A stretch of 64,000 nucleotides of DNA. Source: Phylloscopus collybita (lineage: Eukaryota > Chordata > Aves > Passeriformes > Phylloscopidae). The notes under the pieces are model-generated. The model did no database searches, was not told the DNA's origin, and worked only from the letters and a program-made list of their open reading frames with translations. The stretch spans positions 21,224,001-21,288,000 of the forward strand of contig JAJNNQ010000040.1 in the NCBI GenBank assembly GCA_027886175.1, read 5' to 3'. Position 1 is the stretch's first letter. Every line of letters begins with the position of its first letter. A program made the position numbers and the translations under genes. Below, in pieces: positions 30,651-45,727 of this stretch.

Positions 30651-32787
30651 CACTTGGGAGAAAATTCCCTCTTTTAAGCATGAATAGGAACTTATACTGA
30701 AAGGGTAACTTAGACAAAGTTAGTGGTTATGTTGTGAACAGAATTATGATTGAAACTGTACATACAGAAGCCCAACCATTTACTTGAGCAATTAGCCTGA
30801 GGCTAATGTGCTTCCTTGACTGGTGATGTGACTCCGTGAGCTCTGTGTTTTAAATAATATTATCCATATAATTAATATAGATTGAGGAGATGTTCAGAAT
30901 TATAATGAATATGGTAACTCTTCAGCTAAATAGATAATTATATCAGGAGGAAAGAATTAGCCAAATTGTGCTGGGTTTTGACAGACACTAACATTGGGTA
31001 ACTATATTCAGCTTCATTTGTCCCCAGCTGATACAGGCGACCCAGTCTCCAGAGACAAACAGATGCACATGGTTCACTCTGTCACCTGCTTCACTCTTTT
31101 CTTGTCTGTGGTGTTCTTCTTATGGCAACAAGCTGCTGCTGCTAGAAACTGGGCACAGACACTCATGAGCAAAGCATGTAGGCATTTATCTGAACACACA
31201 ACAAAGATCTGGAATACTGAAATATTTTTAAAAGTTCCATCACCCCCACCCCCTTTATTCTGTGTGCGTTTTAATTAATCAAAGCTCTCTAAAGCCAAAG
31301 CATTGTGGTTCAGAGGAAAGTAGTTATTTTGGATTCAGCTGCTAGTTTTATCCTCTTGGAAACAGTTAAAATTACTGCAAGTATTCTTAATTTTGAAACA
31401 TTTTGATGCCAATAATCTGCCTACTGTCTCTTACTTCAGTCTTGGCTGTTTTTTCACTGCGTACTTGTTTAGTACTTGCTTATGTGCCAAGTTACTAATT
31501 ACTAGTGATAATGGCAATAAAAATTACCTAAAACTAGGCCAAAAATATTCCTCATTTGGCAAAGAAAATAACACATGCATGCTATGAAACTATAAAGGTT
31601 TTCCCAACACTGTGAAGTCCCCAGAGGTAGGGATATTTTACAGAGGCAAGTCTTTCTGAAGATGAGTCTTTGTTCAAAGCTTCAAAGATGCTCAAATCAG
31701 AATAAAGGTCAAGCTTTCAACTGTCATAATACAGAGCATATATACGTACATACATGAACGTCTCTCCATATATTAGATGGTAGCATATTATTTCTTTTTG
31801 ACATGTTATATATTAAGCAATAAAATCAAATTATATGCATATGTGTGTATAGACATGCATGTTTTATGTTATATGTGGTCTTTAGGTACAAAATATAATA
31901 TACACATACTATAAATACATGTATATAACCTTATATAATATTATGAACAAAGCATGAGGCCCTGAATATTTTTACACTGCCTGTTCATTAACTGCTTTCT
32001 TCTTAATTCTCTCCTTTCCTAACTTGACTCGGAATCATCTACGAAAATGTTGTTTCTATGAAACTTATCTATTGTGTTGTTGCAGCCTCTACATGACCTC
32101 TTCAAATTCTTGTGTGTAACAAAAAATGTATTTATTGAGGGGTGCAAATATAATATGCTTGGAAAAAAAAATGTGTCCCTAATACCCAAGTGTTCTCCTG
32201 TTTCTAATTTCACAGCTTGTTTGGTAAATTAAAGGATAACGTTCATGGTGCTAATTTTCCTGCAAGCATTTTTCTGTAAGCCCTAGTGAGGACTGACATC
32301 TTTCCCTGTGGTGTGAGATAAAGTGTCTTACAACTTCTTTACTCCAGAGAATTGGGTTTTTTTGGTGGATTCATAGCACTCATTTTCAGTAGTGCCTAAT
32401 CAAAAAGCATAGAGACAATAGGACTGAAAAAAAAATTAAAATAATTTTGTATTTCACGTGTGCAGAGTCATTCACCCGTGGCAATTGTAATAACAACTCT
32501 ATAATATAGGCCCTAATCATAGGCTCCTCTTATGGCATTCCCTGTTTTTATCAGGTTTCTATCAGAGTGGTGTACTTTCACTTTCTGTAGGCAAAACAAT
32601 GTGAACTCTAATTTTTCTTGAAGAGTCTTCATCTTACTAAAATTATTCAAAGAGAAAAAACAGTTTTAATTTTTTTTCATATTCAAGGAGTATTAGGCAG
32701 GAATATAATTCAGAACTATAAATACAGTTTGATTAATTTTTTTTTTTTTTGCAATTAAAATGAAGTTATAAAACCCTTCTGTATTTA
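27371..32787. other. Long gene-poor AT-rich stretch
   Basis: No gene is supported. Items seen include a poly-T run at 30,606-30,646 (41 T) and a shorter one near 30,090. Alternating AT/CA-rich sequence lies at 31,735-31,930. Weak exon-like pieces on the minus strand around 28,020-28,240 could join in phase across a 97-base gap, but the splice sites are poor. The stretch at about 30,355-30,560 has the homogeneous AT-rich texture often seen in conserved noncoding elements, which I cannot test here. Confidence 0.5.
30606..30646. repeat. 41-base poly-T homopolymer
   Basis: An uninterrupted run of T follows 'atttttcc'. It may be a degenerate poly-A tail of a retrocopy on the minus strand, but no parent sequence is recognised next to it. 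Confidence 0.9.
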
Positions 32788-33660
32788 TCATGGAATCATA
32801 GAGGAAATAACTCATTAAGGCTGGAAAAGACTTCCAAGATCACTGAGTCCAGACTTTGAGCAAACACCACCATGCCAGCTGAAAACAGCACTGAGTGCCA
32901 TCTCTAGTTGTTTCTTGAACATTTCTGGGGATGGTGACTCCACATCCTTCCTGGGCAGCTTGTTCCAATTCTTAACCACTCATTCAGTGAAAAAATCCTT
33001 CCTGATACCCAACCCAAACCTCCCCTGGTGCAGCTTTAGGCTATGTCCTCTTGTTCTGCCACTGGTTCCCTGGGATCCCCACCTTGCTACAGCCTCCTTT
33101 CAGGGGGTTGTAGAGAGACAGATCTCCCCTGGGCCTTCTTTTCTCCAGGCTTAACAATCCCAGCTCCTTCAGCCACTTCTCATAGGACTGATTCTCTAGA
33201 CCCTTCACCAGTTCTGTTGTCCTTCTCTGGAGTTGCTCCATCACCTCAGTGTCTTTCTTTTGATGAGGAGCCCAGAACTCATTCTAGTGTCCTCACCAGT
33301 GCTGAGTACGGGGGGAAAATCCCTGCCCTGGCCCTACTGGCTACACTGATTTTATTACAGGTCAGGGTGCCATTGGCCTTTTTGGTCACCTGGGCACACG
33401 CTGGATCATGTTTAGCTGCTGACCAAAACCCTCAGGTCCTTTTCTGCCCTGCAGATTTTCAGCCACTCTGCCTCAAGTGCTGCATGGAGTTGTGACTCAA
33501 AATGCTAATGACCAACACCTAGTCTTGTTGAACCTCATACTGTTGGCCTTGCTGTGCTGATCCAGCCTGTCCAGATCCCTCTGCAGGGCCTTCCTGCCTT
33601 CCAGCAGATCAACAATCCCACCCAACTTGGTGTCACCTGCATTACTGTTGTAATGTCTTA
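32788..33660 (-). mobile_element. CR1 LINE 3' portion (minus)
   Basis: The plus strand starts with the inverted CR1 terminus ('tcatggaatcatagagg', 'ggctggaaaagacttcc'). The minus translation gives reverse-transcriptase pieces in the right order: [20 protein letters not shown], then [19 protein letters not shown] at 33,500-33,650, then [13 protein letters not shown] and [20 protein letters not shown] near 33,050-33,240. Frames are broken, so it is an inactive 5'-truncated copy of nearly 900 bp. Confidence 0.9.
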
Positions 33661-36600
33661 AACTGTGATACCCATTAAAACTTTCTACTGATTTTAATGA
33701 CCTTTGAATCAAAACCCCAGTGTTTTACTTGCTTTGATTGATTTCCACTGTGTCAGAGCATTTTCAGCAAAGAAAAACAAACACCCAAACACACAGGACA
33801 ATCCCAGTAAATTCTCCAATAGGAGATGAAATTTACATGCAGTCTACCAGTTTAACTACTCCATGACTCATGCAATGACATGCATGGTGAGTTTATAAAA
33901 TCAAGCTTGTAACAAAGAGGCCAAATGGGAAGTTTAATTAGTAAGACAAATAATTGTAATCCCTGCACATTGTTGTGTTTGTGCAAAGTGTTTTTGTCGT
34001 CTTTCCACAACGTAATTAAGCTAAACAGAATTGTTACCTTAATGAACCCCCAAAGTATCTCACTGACTTCCAATGACTTCCACCACTGATGTTGTCCAAA
34101 CACCCACAGAGCTGAATATTAAGTAAATAATGCAAAACTCCAGAATTTTTTGGCAGCTGCATCAGTAAAAACCTTTCTTGGCTAAAGTATTCTACAGGCT
34201 GGAACTCTTTCCTTTACAAAGTAAACTCAGACAGCTGCTGGGACTGACTAGTGGTCTAGCTTAAAACCCACACAATTCTTTGGGACAGATTGTTTGGTCC
34301 TATTATCAACTTCTGATACTACATTTTGTTAAGAATAAAGGACTCCTGACAAGATGAATTTAGGGCCAACACATCCTTTGAAGATGAGAGCTCAGTGTAA
34401 TTACAATGTAGTCAGTATAAACGATAGGTGACATCCCTTACAATCTTAAGCAAACAGAAAATTGCATATATATGCTTTATTTACATGTTTTTTAGTCCTT
34501 TTAAACAGAAATTATTTTCACTTTTTAAAATAAAATCTACAGTAGACAAAATTCAGTATTATGTAAGCCTATGATTTGTAATTAAGTACGAAAATTTCAG
34601 TGCCTCCTCTCCTCTTCTCACATGTGCAATGCAATCACATCATATCCTCCCCTCATTTTCATGTCAAAATAGTAGGGGAAATGAAGCAGAAGAAACTCAT
34701 CATGTCTTTCTTGTCAAGCATGACAAGTAGGCTACAGGCTATATAAATTATCTGCCATTTTCTCCTGGACAGGAAATTAATTTGCAACTGTTTTTAAAAG
34801 TTTTAGTGATCATCAAAAGAAGGTAACGTTCAGAAGTACTGAAGTTCAACAACATAGAAAAAGAAACCCTACACATCTTATCTTCTTATGCTCTAGTTGC
34901 AGTCTTATCTCTGATACAGTCCTAGCTAGAAGGAAGAATAGAGATTTTAGCTGATACTGACTGAGTGCTTAGCTCTCCAATAACAAGCTTAAGCTACTTT
35001 TGTCAGTTCTCCAGTGGTGCAACAGAATTAAAATCTGAAACCTGAACAAATATTCTGCCCTGAGTTTTGTCTCACTGACCCGAGTCTCTGTCCCTTACAC
35101 AGTGCTGGCCATTTACTGTGACCCTAAAATCAAATGCATATAAGACGTATGTGTAAGACATACGTTTCTCCAGCGTATGCTTGGAGATTCCTTGGACATC
35201 ACAACAGCCACTGATAGCAGATTCATTAGCCTGTGCTTGGCTCAGCTGGTCCCAAAGCTGGGAATTTGAACTGCTTAGCTACCTTTAGACATCAAAATCA
35301 TATTGCTATTTGTGACTGTGCCTGGGAGCATGAGCTGTTCTGGAGTTGCTCACAAACTGCAGGAGATTTAAGGGCCGCACATCAGTTGTCTTAGACCACA
35401 TCACTGGGTATCCCTAAATCATATCTGCCTCTGCTTTACTTGGTGACTGTCCATGGGAAAGGGGATTGTTTAATTCCAAATCCTCACTTGATGCAAATCA
35501 ATATTACCAATGTGAGCAGAGCGATAGCACTGTGTGCTGGCCCATGCTGAGCTTTGCTCCTTGAAGTGTATTTTGCTCTCCATTAAATGTTAAGGACTCT
35601 CACAGGCCAAAGTATTACTTTACATTACCAAAAACATGTTTTATTCATGTGTTAATAATGTCCTAGGTAATTTAATATAATGTATCCTTAACTTGCTACT
35701 TAATGCAAATAACACAACAACCATAAAGAAGGACAATAATTTTATGCAAAGAGCATTCTAGCTGTCTGTTCCTGGTATCCACATGAGAAGTTGTTACTCT
35801 GATATATCTTCAGGGCTAAATATTTTTATACATTTCAGAAATACTTGATTGAATAAAAAAAACACCCCAAAAATGTAATATTTAGCTAAATTTAACCCAA
35901 TCACAAAGCTTTTTCTTGAAAAGGTTTCTTTCAGAACATACATAGAATCTGGGCTGTTTAGCATTTCAAAAAGAAAAAATGTTCTCTAGAAAGTTTTTTC
36001 TCCTTTTGTTGTTTTCATTTGTAAGCCTATTGTTTATCTTGAAAACATTGTTCTGTTGTACAGGAAATTATTAATTTCCTCTGTCTGATTCCATTTTTCA
36101 TATGCTTGCTCTGTGATTTTCAGGTTCTGTTGCTTCCTTTTAGTTGCTCTACTATTTACAGAGGAGAGGGGACAAATGCTGCCCATTTTTATTTTATGCT
36201 TCTCTTCCATTTTCTCTCCCCTGTTACATTTGTGCTAGTCCTGCCTTATCTTTTTCTCATGCTGTTTTCTCTCAGAATTCCATTTATATGAATTTTAAGA
36301 GTATTTAAAGTATTTTTTCTTGACACAGCTTTATTACATTTTTCTAATTTCACTCATGAAGAAACAGATTTAACCAATAGGATCTGATCATCAAATATAT
36401 ATTGTAATGAAAGGATTAGACTGAATGCAACACACTCTGGGGAGAGCTGTAACATTGACTTACGCTTGCATCTTACTACCAATACTATTGCAGAAGGGAA
36501 AAGGAAGGCTAATTTAATATATTTCCACTTACACATTCCCAGTTTCTGCTACAGAGGTGCCAAGGAGCTGATTTTCAGAAAAGTGATGGGAATGGAATGG

Positions 36601-37617
36601 AGGATAAATTTAGTGAGGAATCCTAAATGAAGTGCACCAATGTGCAGAGCACTGGATGACACTGAGCAGACATGGAAAGGTCTTTTACCAGGGCTCTGGT
36701 TGGATTTTAAATTACTACACATGGGAAAATGTGTCAAGCCATCGAGGATGAAGTCAGTGTGTCTGTTTTCAGTTCAATCATGTCAACAGCCTTCTATAAT
36801 GCTGATAATCCTATGTGACTGTGAGTAGTTTGTGTATTGCTCTATATTACAGTTATGTGAATTACAACTCTATTTACCACAAAACGTTTTCAAAAAGCAG
36901 AAAGAAATTACCCTTCACTTTGTATCTGTTAGCAGAGAAAAAATAATGAGTACACATGGGAAGTTTTGCGTTGCTGGGTATTGCAAAGCAGGAGGCATAT
37001 TAGGGGTATGGGCTCAAAGGAGCCATCCATGGACGATCTATATCCCAAGGAAAACTGAGCATCTGTTTCAGAGGATTTCCCTTCAAAATCTGCTCCACTT
37101 TCAAAGTTCAGAAATCACAGAAGAAATGTAATTTCTCTATGTTTTCTTAACACCATTGAGTGATATTTCACTATCAGGCATGGGAATGTCAGAGGTGTTG
37201 CTCTTAATTTGAGTGTATGGACCCCTCCCAAATACTCCTTGGTCACATCTTTCTGAACATTTCCCTCCTGGTGCTGCAAAGCCTCAGCCAACTCTCTCTG
37301 TATTGAAAAAAATTCCAGTATTGAGATTTTTTTCTTGTCATCCCTGGAATCTCTGGCCACTGAAATTTATATTCACCTAAGGCATTGTAAAATGTAGTGG
37401 GAATTATGAAAACTTGGTAGATACAGAAAAGAGTCAGGAAATGTATCATAAACAATCATAAGATAGCACAGAAGATCCAGGCTAGCCAAAATGTAATCCT
37501 TCGGAAAAAAACTGGTATTTAGTTCATGTAATGCCTCTTGTGAAAAATTTCTTGTGCATGTGTGTGTGTTTTTGTAACATTTCTACTGCTTTACCACTTT
37601 TTTTTTTTTTTTTTTAA

Positions 37618-37646
37618 TATGATGATGATGATGATGATGATGATGG
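37618..37646. repeat. (ATG)n microsatellite
   Basis: Nine perfect 'atg' triplets follow a poly-T run ('tttttttttttaatatg'). Confidence 0.9.
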
Positions 37647-40600
37647 TGAACCAGAGGGAATGTCTACATGCTACAGACCTTCCCTATTTTTACTGCAAGA
37701 CATAGTGTTCTGTTATGGTGAAATATTCTCATCTGTAGGGATATCAGCATATCTTGTAAGGATGCAAGTTCATGTTCAAGGCTGCTGTGTAATAAAAGGT
37801 GGTTTAAGTTACTGTGGTTACCCAGCTGCGTCTCTTTCCCTTAAAATGGTCACCTGGGAAAAAAAATTTCTGAGCTTGGGTAGAAGTGTGATGGCAAGGT
37901 GAAAAATAAACAAAACAAAAACCTGAAAAGTTTCAGTTTACAACTAATTAAAAAAACCAAAACTTTAATGCTCAATCTTAATAAGGACAGAGCTATTTCT
38001 GAATACTCTGCTTACTGAATTTACTGGAACCAGTGGCAAACCACACTCAATGCAGCACTTTGCCACAAAGCTGCCAGAACTCCAATAGATGGAAATATTG
38101 AGTCATCCTGTGTTTCATAATACGCTTCTAGAACTGTTCTGTCATCAGGCTGGTAAAACCTGTGGGTATGATTGGCCTCTGTCAGTTCTTGTCACACTTG
38201 TGCTCGCATGGCACCAGAGAACAGTGGCTATCAGAACAAAGATACTTCCATCTTCTGTACTAAGGATGATATTTGCTTATCCTGTCCTGTATATACAGAG
38301 CTGAAAGATGCAGTAACACTATAGACTTAGCTCCCTGTCTTCTCATCAATTGCACTCTTCTGTTGTACAGCTTGTATAAATGACTATTAGGAATAGTCAA
38401 GTCATGTAATATGTGTAAGCAGTCATTAAGCACACTATGCTTTTTAAATCCATTTGTAACTTGCACATTTATCTTGGCTTCTTTGTAATTGCTATGAAAT
38501 AGAGTTTCAGATTATTATTTACCTGCTGTGTCACAATTAGCATGTTCCTAATAGCTTCAAAATGGGAAACTAAAGCTGAACATCTGAGTCTAATTAACAG
38601 TTCATGTCACACTTTACAGAAACTGATACTTGTTGCTTTTGTCAGAGTTAAGAGCCAATAAAATAACATTCATAATGGCCATATTAGGGTGCCAAACTTT
38701 AAAATGTAATTAGTAAAAAAATGAATGTAATTTGACTTCTGGAGACACTGCTATCTGAGGAAGAGGGGGATATTAAATTATGTTTAGGAGATTGATGGAA
38801 AGGTGAGAAAATAAAACTGCATTCTTCAGAGTGCAAATTCTCATCCAGTAGAAGCTGGATTCATTTTCGTTGGCATTATAATGTATAAAGATCACACAGA
38901 AGGGAATGATGGTTTGGATGTCTCCTGCACAAAGTAGTTTGAGAATAACAAGTGGCATCCAGTTAACATTGTCAGGAAGGCAATCCTGATTAAAATCCTG
39001 ATTTGTACTTCTCTCAGCACTTCCTTGAAGGGTTAATCTAATGGTATCACTGAAGATCCTCTGAATTCTGTCTGGGAATTGTCAGCCTTGTTCTAATTAA
39101 ACAGGAGCCTTGGAAGAGAATTAGCCTTGAAATTTATTACGAAGAGTGAATTCTTCATTGCTTTTCAGAAATAGGTGTTCTTGTCCCTGGCAGAAATACT
39201 TCCTTCCTGTCCTTCCTCCGGTAAAAGGCCTATGGTTCCTCACATAAATCTGCCTGATTCTGTTGCTGGCATTAACCTTCAGTCCTGTTTTTTCTGTTCT
39301 TTCTCTTGTGTGCATTTTTCAAAAGGTTTTCTTTTATTTCCTACTTGCCATATGATATCCTTGAATACTAGTCTCTGCTTCACTGACTTTTTTTTTTTTT
39401 TTTTGGGAGGGGTGTGCAGGTGTGCAGGGGGTTAACTAATATTTTCTTTTTTATCTTACTACACTTTACTTACATTTTTTTTACACTCTTTTACCTTACT
39501 ACACTTATACTTTTCCCTCCCGAACATTCTTACAGTAAATATTTCAAGGTTCCTATTTAATTAAATACTGGCTAACTATTCTCAGAGATTTAGGTGAGAT
39601 TCAGTGATATTCTCATGTTACTAAACCAACAGTGAAAGTGCTAAAGAATGTCCAGATGGTTTAAGTACCAGAAATATGAAGGAGATTTTGGTCTTTGTAA
39701 CTGGAATGTGTTGGCAGTAGGAGCTACCCTAGGGAGATGGAGACACTGTGAGTTCTGGAACAATAGATTTTTAGATCTGACATGATTATAGGGAAGTTCT
39801 ATTAAGGAAAGAAGTTGGGAAGTTATGTTGGTACCTAAGAAGAGGAAAGTCAGTTATACAATAAACTTAAATGTATGAACAAACTGCAAGAAAACAAACC
39901 AGAGAAAGTGCAAATCTTCATGAGAATAATAGAAAACTACATAAAGGTAATGACAAGACCTTTTCCATGGGGATTGTGAAAGGGATAATAATCAGTTAAA
40001 ATACAACTGCAATGCTTCTGAAGTTACTTTACAAAACAAGACACTAAATTCTAGTTATCTAAAATAATGTTGCAAAATATGGTAACTGAATATAGTGGGC
40101 CTTGCAAACCCACCAATCTTCATGCCACTGAAGACAACAGAAGATATGTGTGCATGAGTTTACATTGTAAAACACCAGGAAGTTTGTAGTTTTCAAAGAA
40201 GTACACCTTTATTTTGGATAGAGAGGCAAAAGGTTCAAATGTTTTTAAATGGAACTCAGTCCATGCACTGGAAAGATTATTGCCAGAACTGCTTCTGGGA
40301 AGTATTTGAGAATTGTTCTATTTTTGTTGTTGTTGTTTCCCACAAAAGTACAACAAATCCACAGTCATTAAAGCTAGCAGTTGGAAACACATCAGATTTT
40401 TCAATTATGTGCCCAGGAAACTCCAGGTTTATCACTTAGCACATATTTCATCTTGGTCTCAAATCTAGATTCTCCAGTCATTCACACATTAACACGCACG
40501 ACTGGCACAAACTTCAGTAGAGATTTTTTCCTGTCTTAGCTTGCCACAGAACACCAATTTGGCACCTACCTCTTCATGAGCGTAGTGTTAACATTTTAAT

Positions 40601-42479
40601 CCTGACCTACTGACAGGTCATGAAACGCTGGACACTTGAGGAAGGAGATTCTGACTTTACAGCTCTAGACAGACTCATTCTCTCTAGAGTTTTTCTGACC
40701 TTAGGCTGCTGTTCCAGACTTTCTATCTCCATCTCATACCTTTGCCCCGCTGTTCCCTCTCTCTATCCTTCCACTTCTGCAGCTTGACAAATCCATAAAC
40801 CTACATGGCAAACCTCAGACATACCATGCAGACTTACTGCAGAGATCTGCCCATTCATCTTCCTTATTATTTTAAGGAGCACTAACTGCTCCATCTCCTG
40901 AGTGAAAAGCAAAGTTCTGATGTGTTCATTGTGTTGCATCTCTAATCGTCATAGATACAGATGATTCTTGGATCTCAGTCATTAGCAGCTTTCATTATAG
41001 TACTATTTGTAGAAACTTTTTTCCTCCCATTTTTTCTCATCTCCAAGGGGCCAACACTTGCTGATTTCTACAAAAAAACCAAACCAAACTAAAACAATCC
41101 TGAAAACAGTTTAAACATTCATTGCTCCTTAATGTGTAAGCTTACTTAGATTGGCAAAACGGATTAAAAGAGCACATTTTAGTTCAAATAGCCCTAGAGA
41201 AAAGTGGAGCTATTCCAAGCCTCTTGGCTTTCCTGCCACATATGGCACTCCTGCCTGACAGCTTCTACTGACTTGTTTTTAATTGTACCACAACTGTTAT
41301 TACAAACTGTAGAGAATGAATTTCTTCTTCTGGGTTACACTCACACAACTTCTTAGCAGAATTGCTTTGTCAAAAAATAGAGCTTTAACATCTGCAGCAA
41401 TTTGTCTCTGTAATCAAGAGGTTCTATCCTGTACCAAAACAACCATGGCAACCTTTTTGTGAAATAACTGGTAACATCAACCAGAGGTCAGTTGTTTGGA
41501 CAGATCTGTTTTGGTACTGGCCATGAAACACATGGAGGCAATGGAGAAAATGCAGTGCCTCGTGGTTCAATTATAAATGGCACAGAGCTGGGATTTTGGT
41601 CCAGTTGTTGCAGAGGTGTGCCCAGTAGCTGACCACTGGAGGGTTGCACCACCAACCATCTCCAAATGGCAAACTGCACTGAGGCTGCAGAGACTCTGCT
41701 CTGGCTTTCTCTCCCTGTGCACATTCAGACTGGCACAGGTGGCTGCTACAGACTTTGGTGGGTGAAAGAAAGGCAGCTTTGTAACACTGTCAGAGAAGAG
41801 CCAGGGGTAGAGCCAGAGCATCCTGGTGCTGTGCCAAGCTATGGCAGATTTCTTGTCACACCTCTCCAGACTTGAAGGCTCACTTGCACTGTGGGAGAAA
41901 AGGAGATGCATTCTGTTTTTATAAAACAACAGAAAGACCTCTATTTTCCCCTAATGTCTTTTATCATTATATTACCAAATCCCCTCTAAAAGTTCTTTCT
42001 CTGAGGGACCATTTTGAGCTCCAGAAGCCTTTTATGCTCTATGTTTTGCCTGCTATTCAGACATAAGAATATGAATTTTTCTCCTTCTCACCCTTAAGGA
42101 TTTAAAAGCAGCTGTAAAACTGTAAAACTCACTGAAATACCACTGTAAAACTCATTCTTTCCATTTCAGTATACAGAATAATATATCAGTCTCTTTTTTC
42201 ACAATGGAATCCACTGAGGATTAATTTTCTTTTAAAAGATGGCTTATGGTGGTAGATCTGTTTGTATCCTGACGCCTTTCTAGAGGCAGAAGTATTATTT
42301 TTCTGATAATCTTTCAAAAGTTCTTTGGCAATTCAGTGTGTCTGAATCAGTTCCATAACTTGCAACAATATATATTCTGTCTTTACAGGTAGAAATGCCT
42401 TTTAGAAAAATGATCCTAGTACAATGAGCACCAGACCTGTGAACTTTACTAAGATCCCCTTTACATATATGGATGCTTC

Positions 42480-42524
42480 CATTTTAAATGGAAGTAAGAT
42501 AGAAATTTTACTTCCATTAAAAGT
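42480..42524. other. Near-perfect hairpin
   Basis: Left arm 'ttttaaatggaagtaa' and right arm 'ttacttccattaaaa' are reverse complements apart from one extra base, separated by 'gatagaaatt'. The purpose is unknown. It could be an end of an old DNA transposon or a chance palindrome. Confidence 0.6.
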
Positions 42525-45500
42525 AAATACAAGTAAGATCTATTTATTTCCATTGATATTAAGGTAGTAAGATATTTTTGCTTGGTCTGGCCTTACTTTT
42601 GTAAAGAAACCAAATTTTGTGTTGTCATTTCTAGTTCAGAATGGCAATAATGCCTGTTCTAACTTAGTGAATACAATTTTCGGGATTATTATTGTAAATG
42701 GAAATGATCATAGCCAACATATTTTCTTCTGTCAGAGTTCCTTTCCAGATTTTATAATACTAAAAAAACTTTTACTTATTCCAGAGGTTTTACTTAATGA
42801 GCCAAGAGGCCCAAGGAAAAAAATGAAGTGGGAAGATGTAATTGAAAACTGTGCCCTAATGCACACAAGGGAAAAATAAAGATTGCATAGATCATCTTGA
42901 AGTTTGGTAAGATATTTTTAGGTAAGATTAAATTTCTGTGCTAATTCTAGCACAGGTTAATTTGAAAGCTTTCCTTGGAATGTGACTTTACAGAGAGCTG
43001 AAGTTGTCCCACAACACTAGAAATCCAGCCATCCAGTCTCTCCATACATATGATTTCACTATTTGGATCCACATAAGTGTCTAAGAATGAGAACTCTTGA
43101 TTCTGATTTCACTGCTGAGACTAACTTCAGTTTTAAATGGCTGTGTACCTCCTGCCCCTCTCTTGCTTCCTGTACAATTTACTTTTAGGACAGAAGTACA
43201 TGGCATATCCTTAGGTCATAAAGCAGTTCTGTATCTCATGCTGGAACAAGAAATGAGATGTGTAAATGCACAGAGCTGCACAGACCAGCAGTTTCTGGAA
43301 AAGCAAAAGGTCTTCTTTCTGGAAGAGAGAACAGTAATTATGAACATGGCTGCTGCATGAAGTGCATCATGATGAAGATATACATCTGTTAGGTAGAAAT
43401 CAGCTCAGGAGATAAATTTGCCTCTCCTTGTGTAGCATGGAACAGCACTGTGCAAGTCTATATGCTTCAGGCTATAGGCTATGTACTTGGAGATTCATAA
43501 TCACGGTGTAACGTGTACTGCACAAATACATTTATACTGTATTCAGACTATGGATAGTGAAGGTGTTACTGAAGGGGATATCTACACCAGCATCCCCATT
43601 TACTGGGTGTATGAAAAGTCAAACCTGTTGTATATGTCTATGTGATTCCAAGCAGAGCCAATTTGTTAGTTGTTTTTCCTCATCATTTCTTTAAATCTCT
43701 GAAAGAATCACAGCTTAATAATCCATGAGAATTACTAACCCCTTTCATTTTTATTCTGATTAACTTCCATAAAAGACTTGTCTAGATTTTTTGGCAGATA
43801 GAATGACTTCATTGCACATGTCATCACAATTACACAATCATTCTCTAATATTTTAATTAACACAGGTACAATTGCTGATAGCGCACTTATTTTCATTTTA
43901 TTACAAGTGAGGCTCAAGATTTTCAGAGAGATCCAGAAAATTTAATGAAACAGATAACTGTTGTAGTTTTAAACTGATTGGTTTTTTCTGCATCATGCTA
44001 TCTCAGGTTTGTTTAAATAAATTTTAAGGAAATTTTACATTCATATAACAACTTACTTCAAAAATGAACTGCAAATAAATACATGATCCAACATCTTATT
44101 CCCAACAGATTTTCTATTTGGCCAACAGCTGATTAAGAAGTTCCACTTCTGCTTAACAATTGTTAACTGCCTCTGATGAGTGCCTGCCTAGTAATATACT
44201 GAAAATACAATCCTTGGCCCTAGTACAGCAAGCAACATCTGCTTAGGTTTTGACTAAAACAAACTCAGCCAGAATTTTTGATGTCAAGATAATGACTTTG
44301 GAACTTTAAAAGGTACAGTAAGGCAAACCTTGCAGCAGTTTTCCACATTAGCTTTCAATTCTCTGAGCTTCACAGGTATGCATACACATCTATCTAAACC
44401 ATGGGCAGAAAATGGAAGGTGATATTTCATTGCAGAAAGTCAATATTTGAAGTCTTTGCAGATTGCAATGGCTGCATAAAATACTGCTCCAATAAATGTA
44501 GGACGTTATAAACATGACATTATAAATAATACATGCCACAAGACATTGGTGGGGACACCGTTAGCTTTCAGTACATTCTATGTGCATTTATTCTAATAAG
44601 TTCCTTATTTTTTTTCTTGAGTAACAACATCACTGATTAATGAATAGCTAATTAATTGAGCTATTATGAACATGAAATCACTAAAGTTTTGTTCTTGTTT
44701 TATATCAATTCAGCTTTAAAAATTGTTAGCTTCAATTAGCTAGTACAGGAAATCTGTCTGTCTTTTCATTTAAGATACAATTCAATGAAAATATTTCAAT
44801 ACCAAAAAGAAAAAATTAAACCCACACTGAAATAAAAATATCTATTTGACTTTCATTAAACAAATCAGACAATTTTGAAGTGATAAAAAAACATGGGAAA
44901 AGCAAAAAGCTTTGAGGTAAAAGCATTCAAGTATATGATTTTAGTAGGGTTAAAGAGGATTTATATGATGAAAAGTAAGGCTAAATAAATATCCTTTGCT
45001 ATTTGAGCTGGTTAATAAAATATTAAAAGTCGAATTTGTGTGATAGTAATCTTTTGTCCTCTCAATGTCCAAAACACCCACTATATTTCCATATTTTCTA
45101 TTTCACATTTTTCCTTTCACCTTGGTTCACAAGACAGGCAAGGAACATAAATGTAGATAAAGATATCTGACAAGTTAAACTGCACCCTTTGGGATGTGCA
45201 TAAAACACTACAGCCAGATTTCTCTGCTGTGTTTTATAGTAGAGCCATTTAGTGGCAGTTTTTCAGTGAGGTGGTGAAATCAAATATTGTTCATAAAATT
45301 CCAGCAGAAACACACAGTCCACACATGCAGTATTACAAAATGTGCACACTGAAATATTAATACTGAATAATATTAATAGCATAGTGAATTGCCAGAATTA
45401 CTGAAGCTGTTGCTACTCTACTGCTCAATGCATTGAGATGCAGAGAGCTCCAAAGACCAACTTCACTACTGTATCAACCCAAAATTCTGAGTTGCTCAGC

Positions 45501-45727
45501 CATGGCAGAAAGCTAAAATGCATGAGCTCCTCCTCTTCACTATCAGAAGTTTCTAAGGCACAAATGCAGATCTGTGGTTTCCTAGATTCACACCTGTGTG
45601 TCCATGTCTTCTGTGCTCCTCTCCTAATTGCACTGGGTTGGTTGTGTGATGTCAGCAAGCTTGCAGCATGGGTGACACTTCTGCCATTGCGGAGTGGGTG
45701 CTTCACAGCTGCTGCGACCACACTGAA

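Larger units (their letters stand above)
33661..45727. other. 12 kb gene-poor AT-rich stretch
   Basis: I see no exon with convincing splice sites and no nameable repeat. Minor elements are a (ATG)n run at 37,618-37,646, T-runs at about 37,590 and 39,385, and a hairpin at 42,480-42,524. The segment about 38,470-38,760 has conserved-noncoding-like texture but this is untested. Open frames of 60-120 codons (for example minus 41,567-41,929) lack splice context and domains. Confidence 0.5.
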
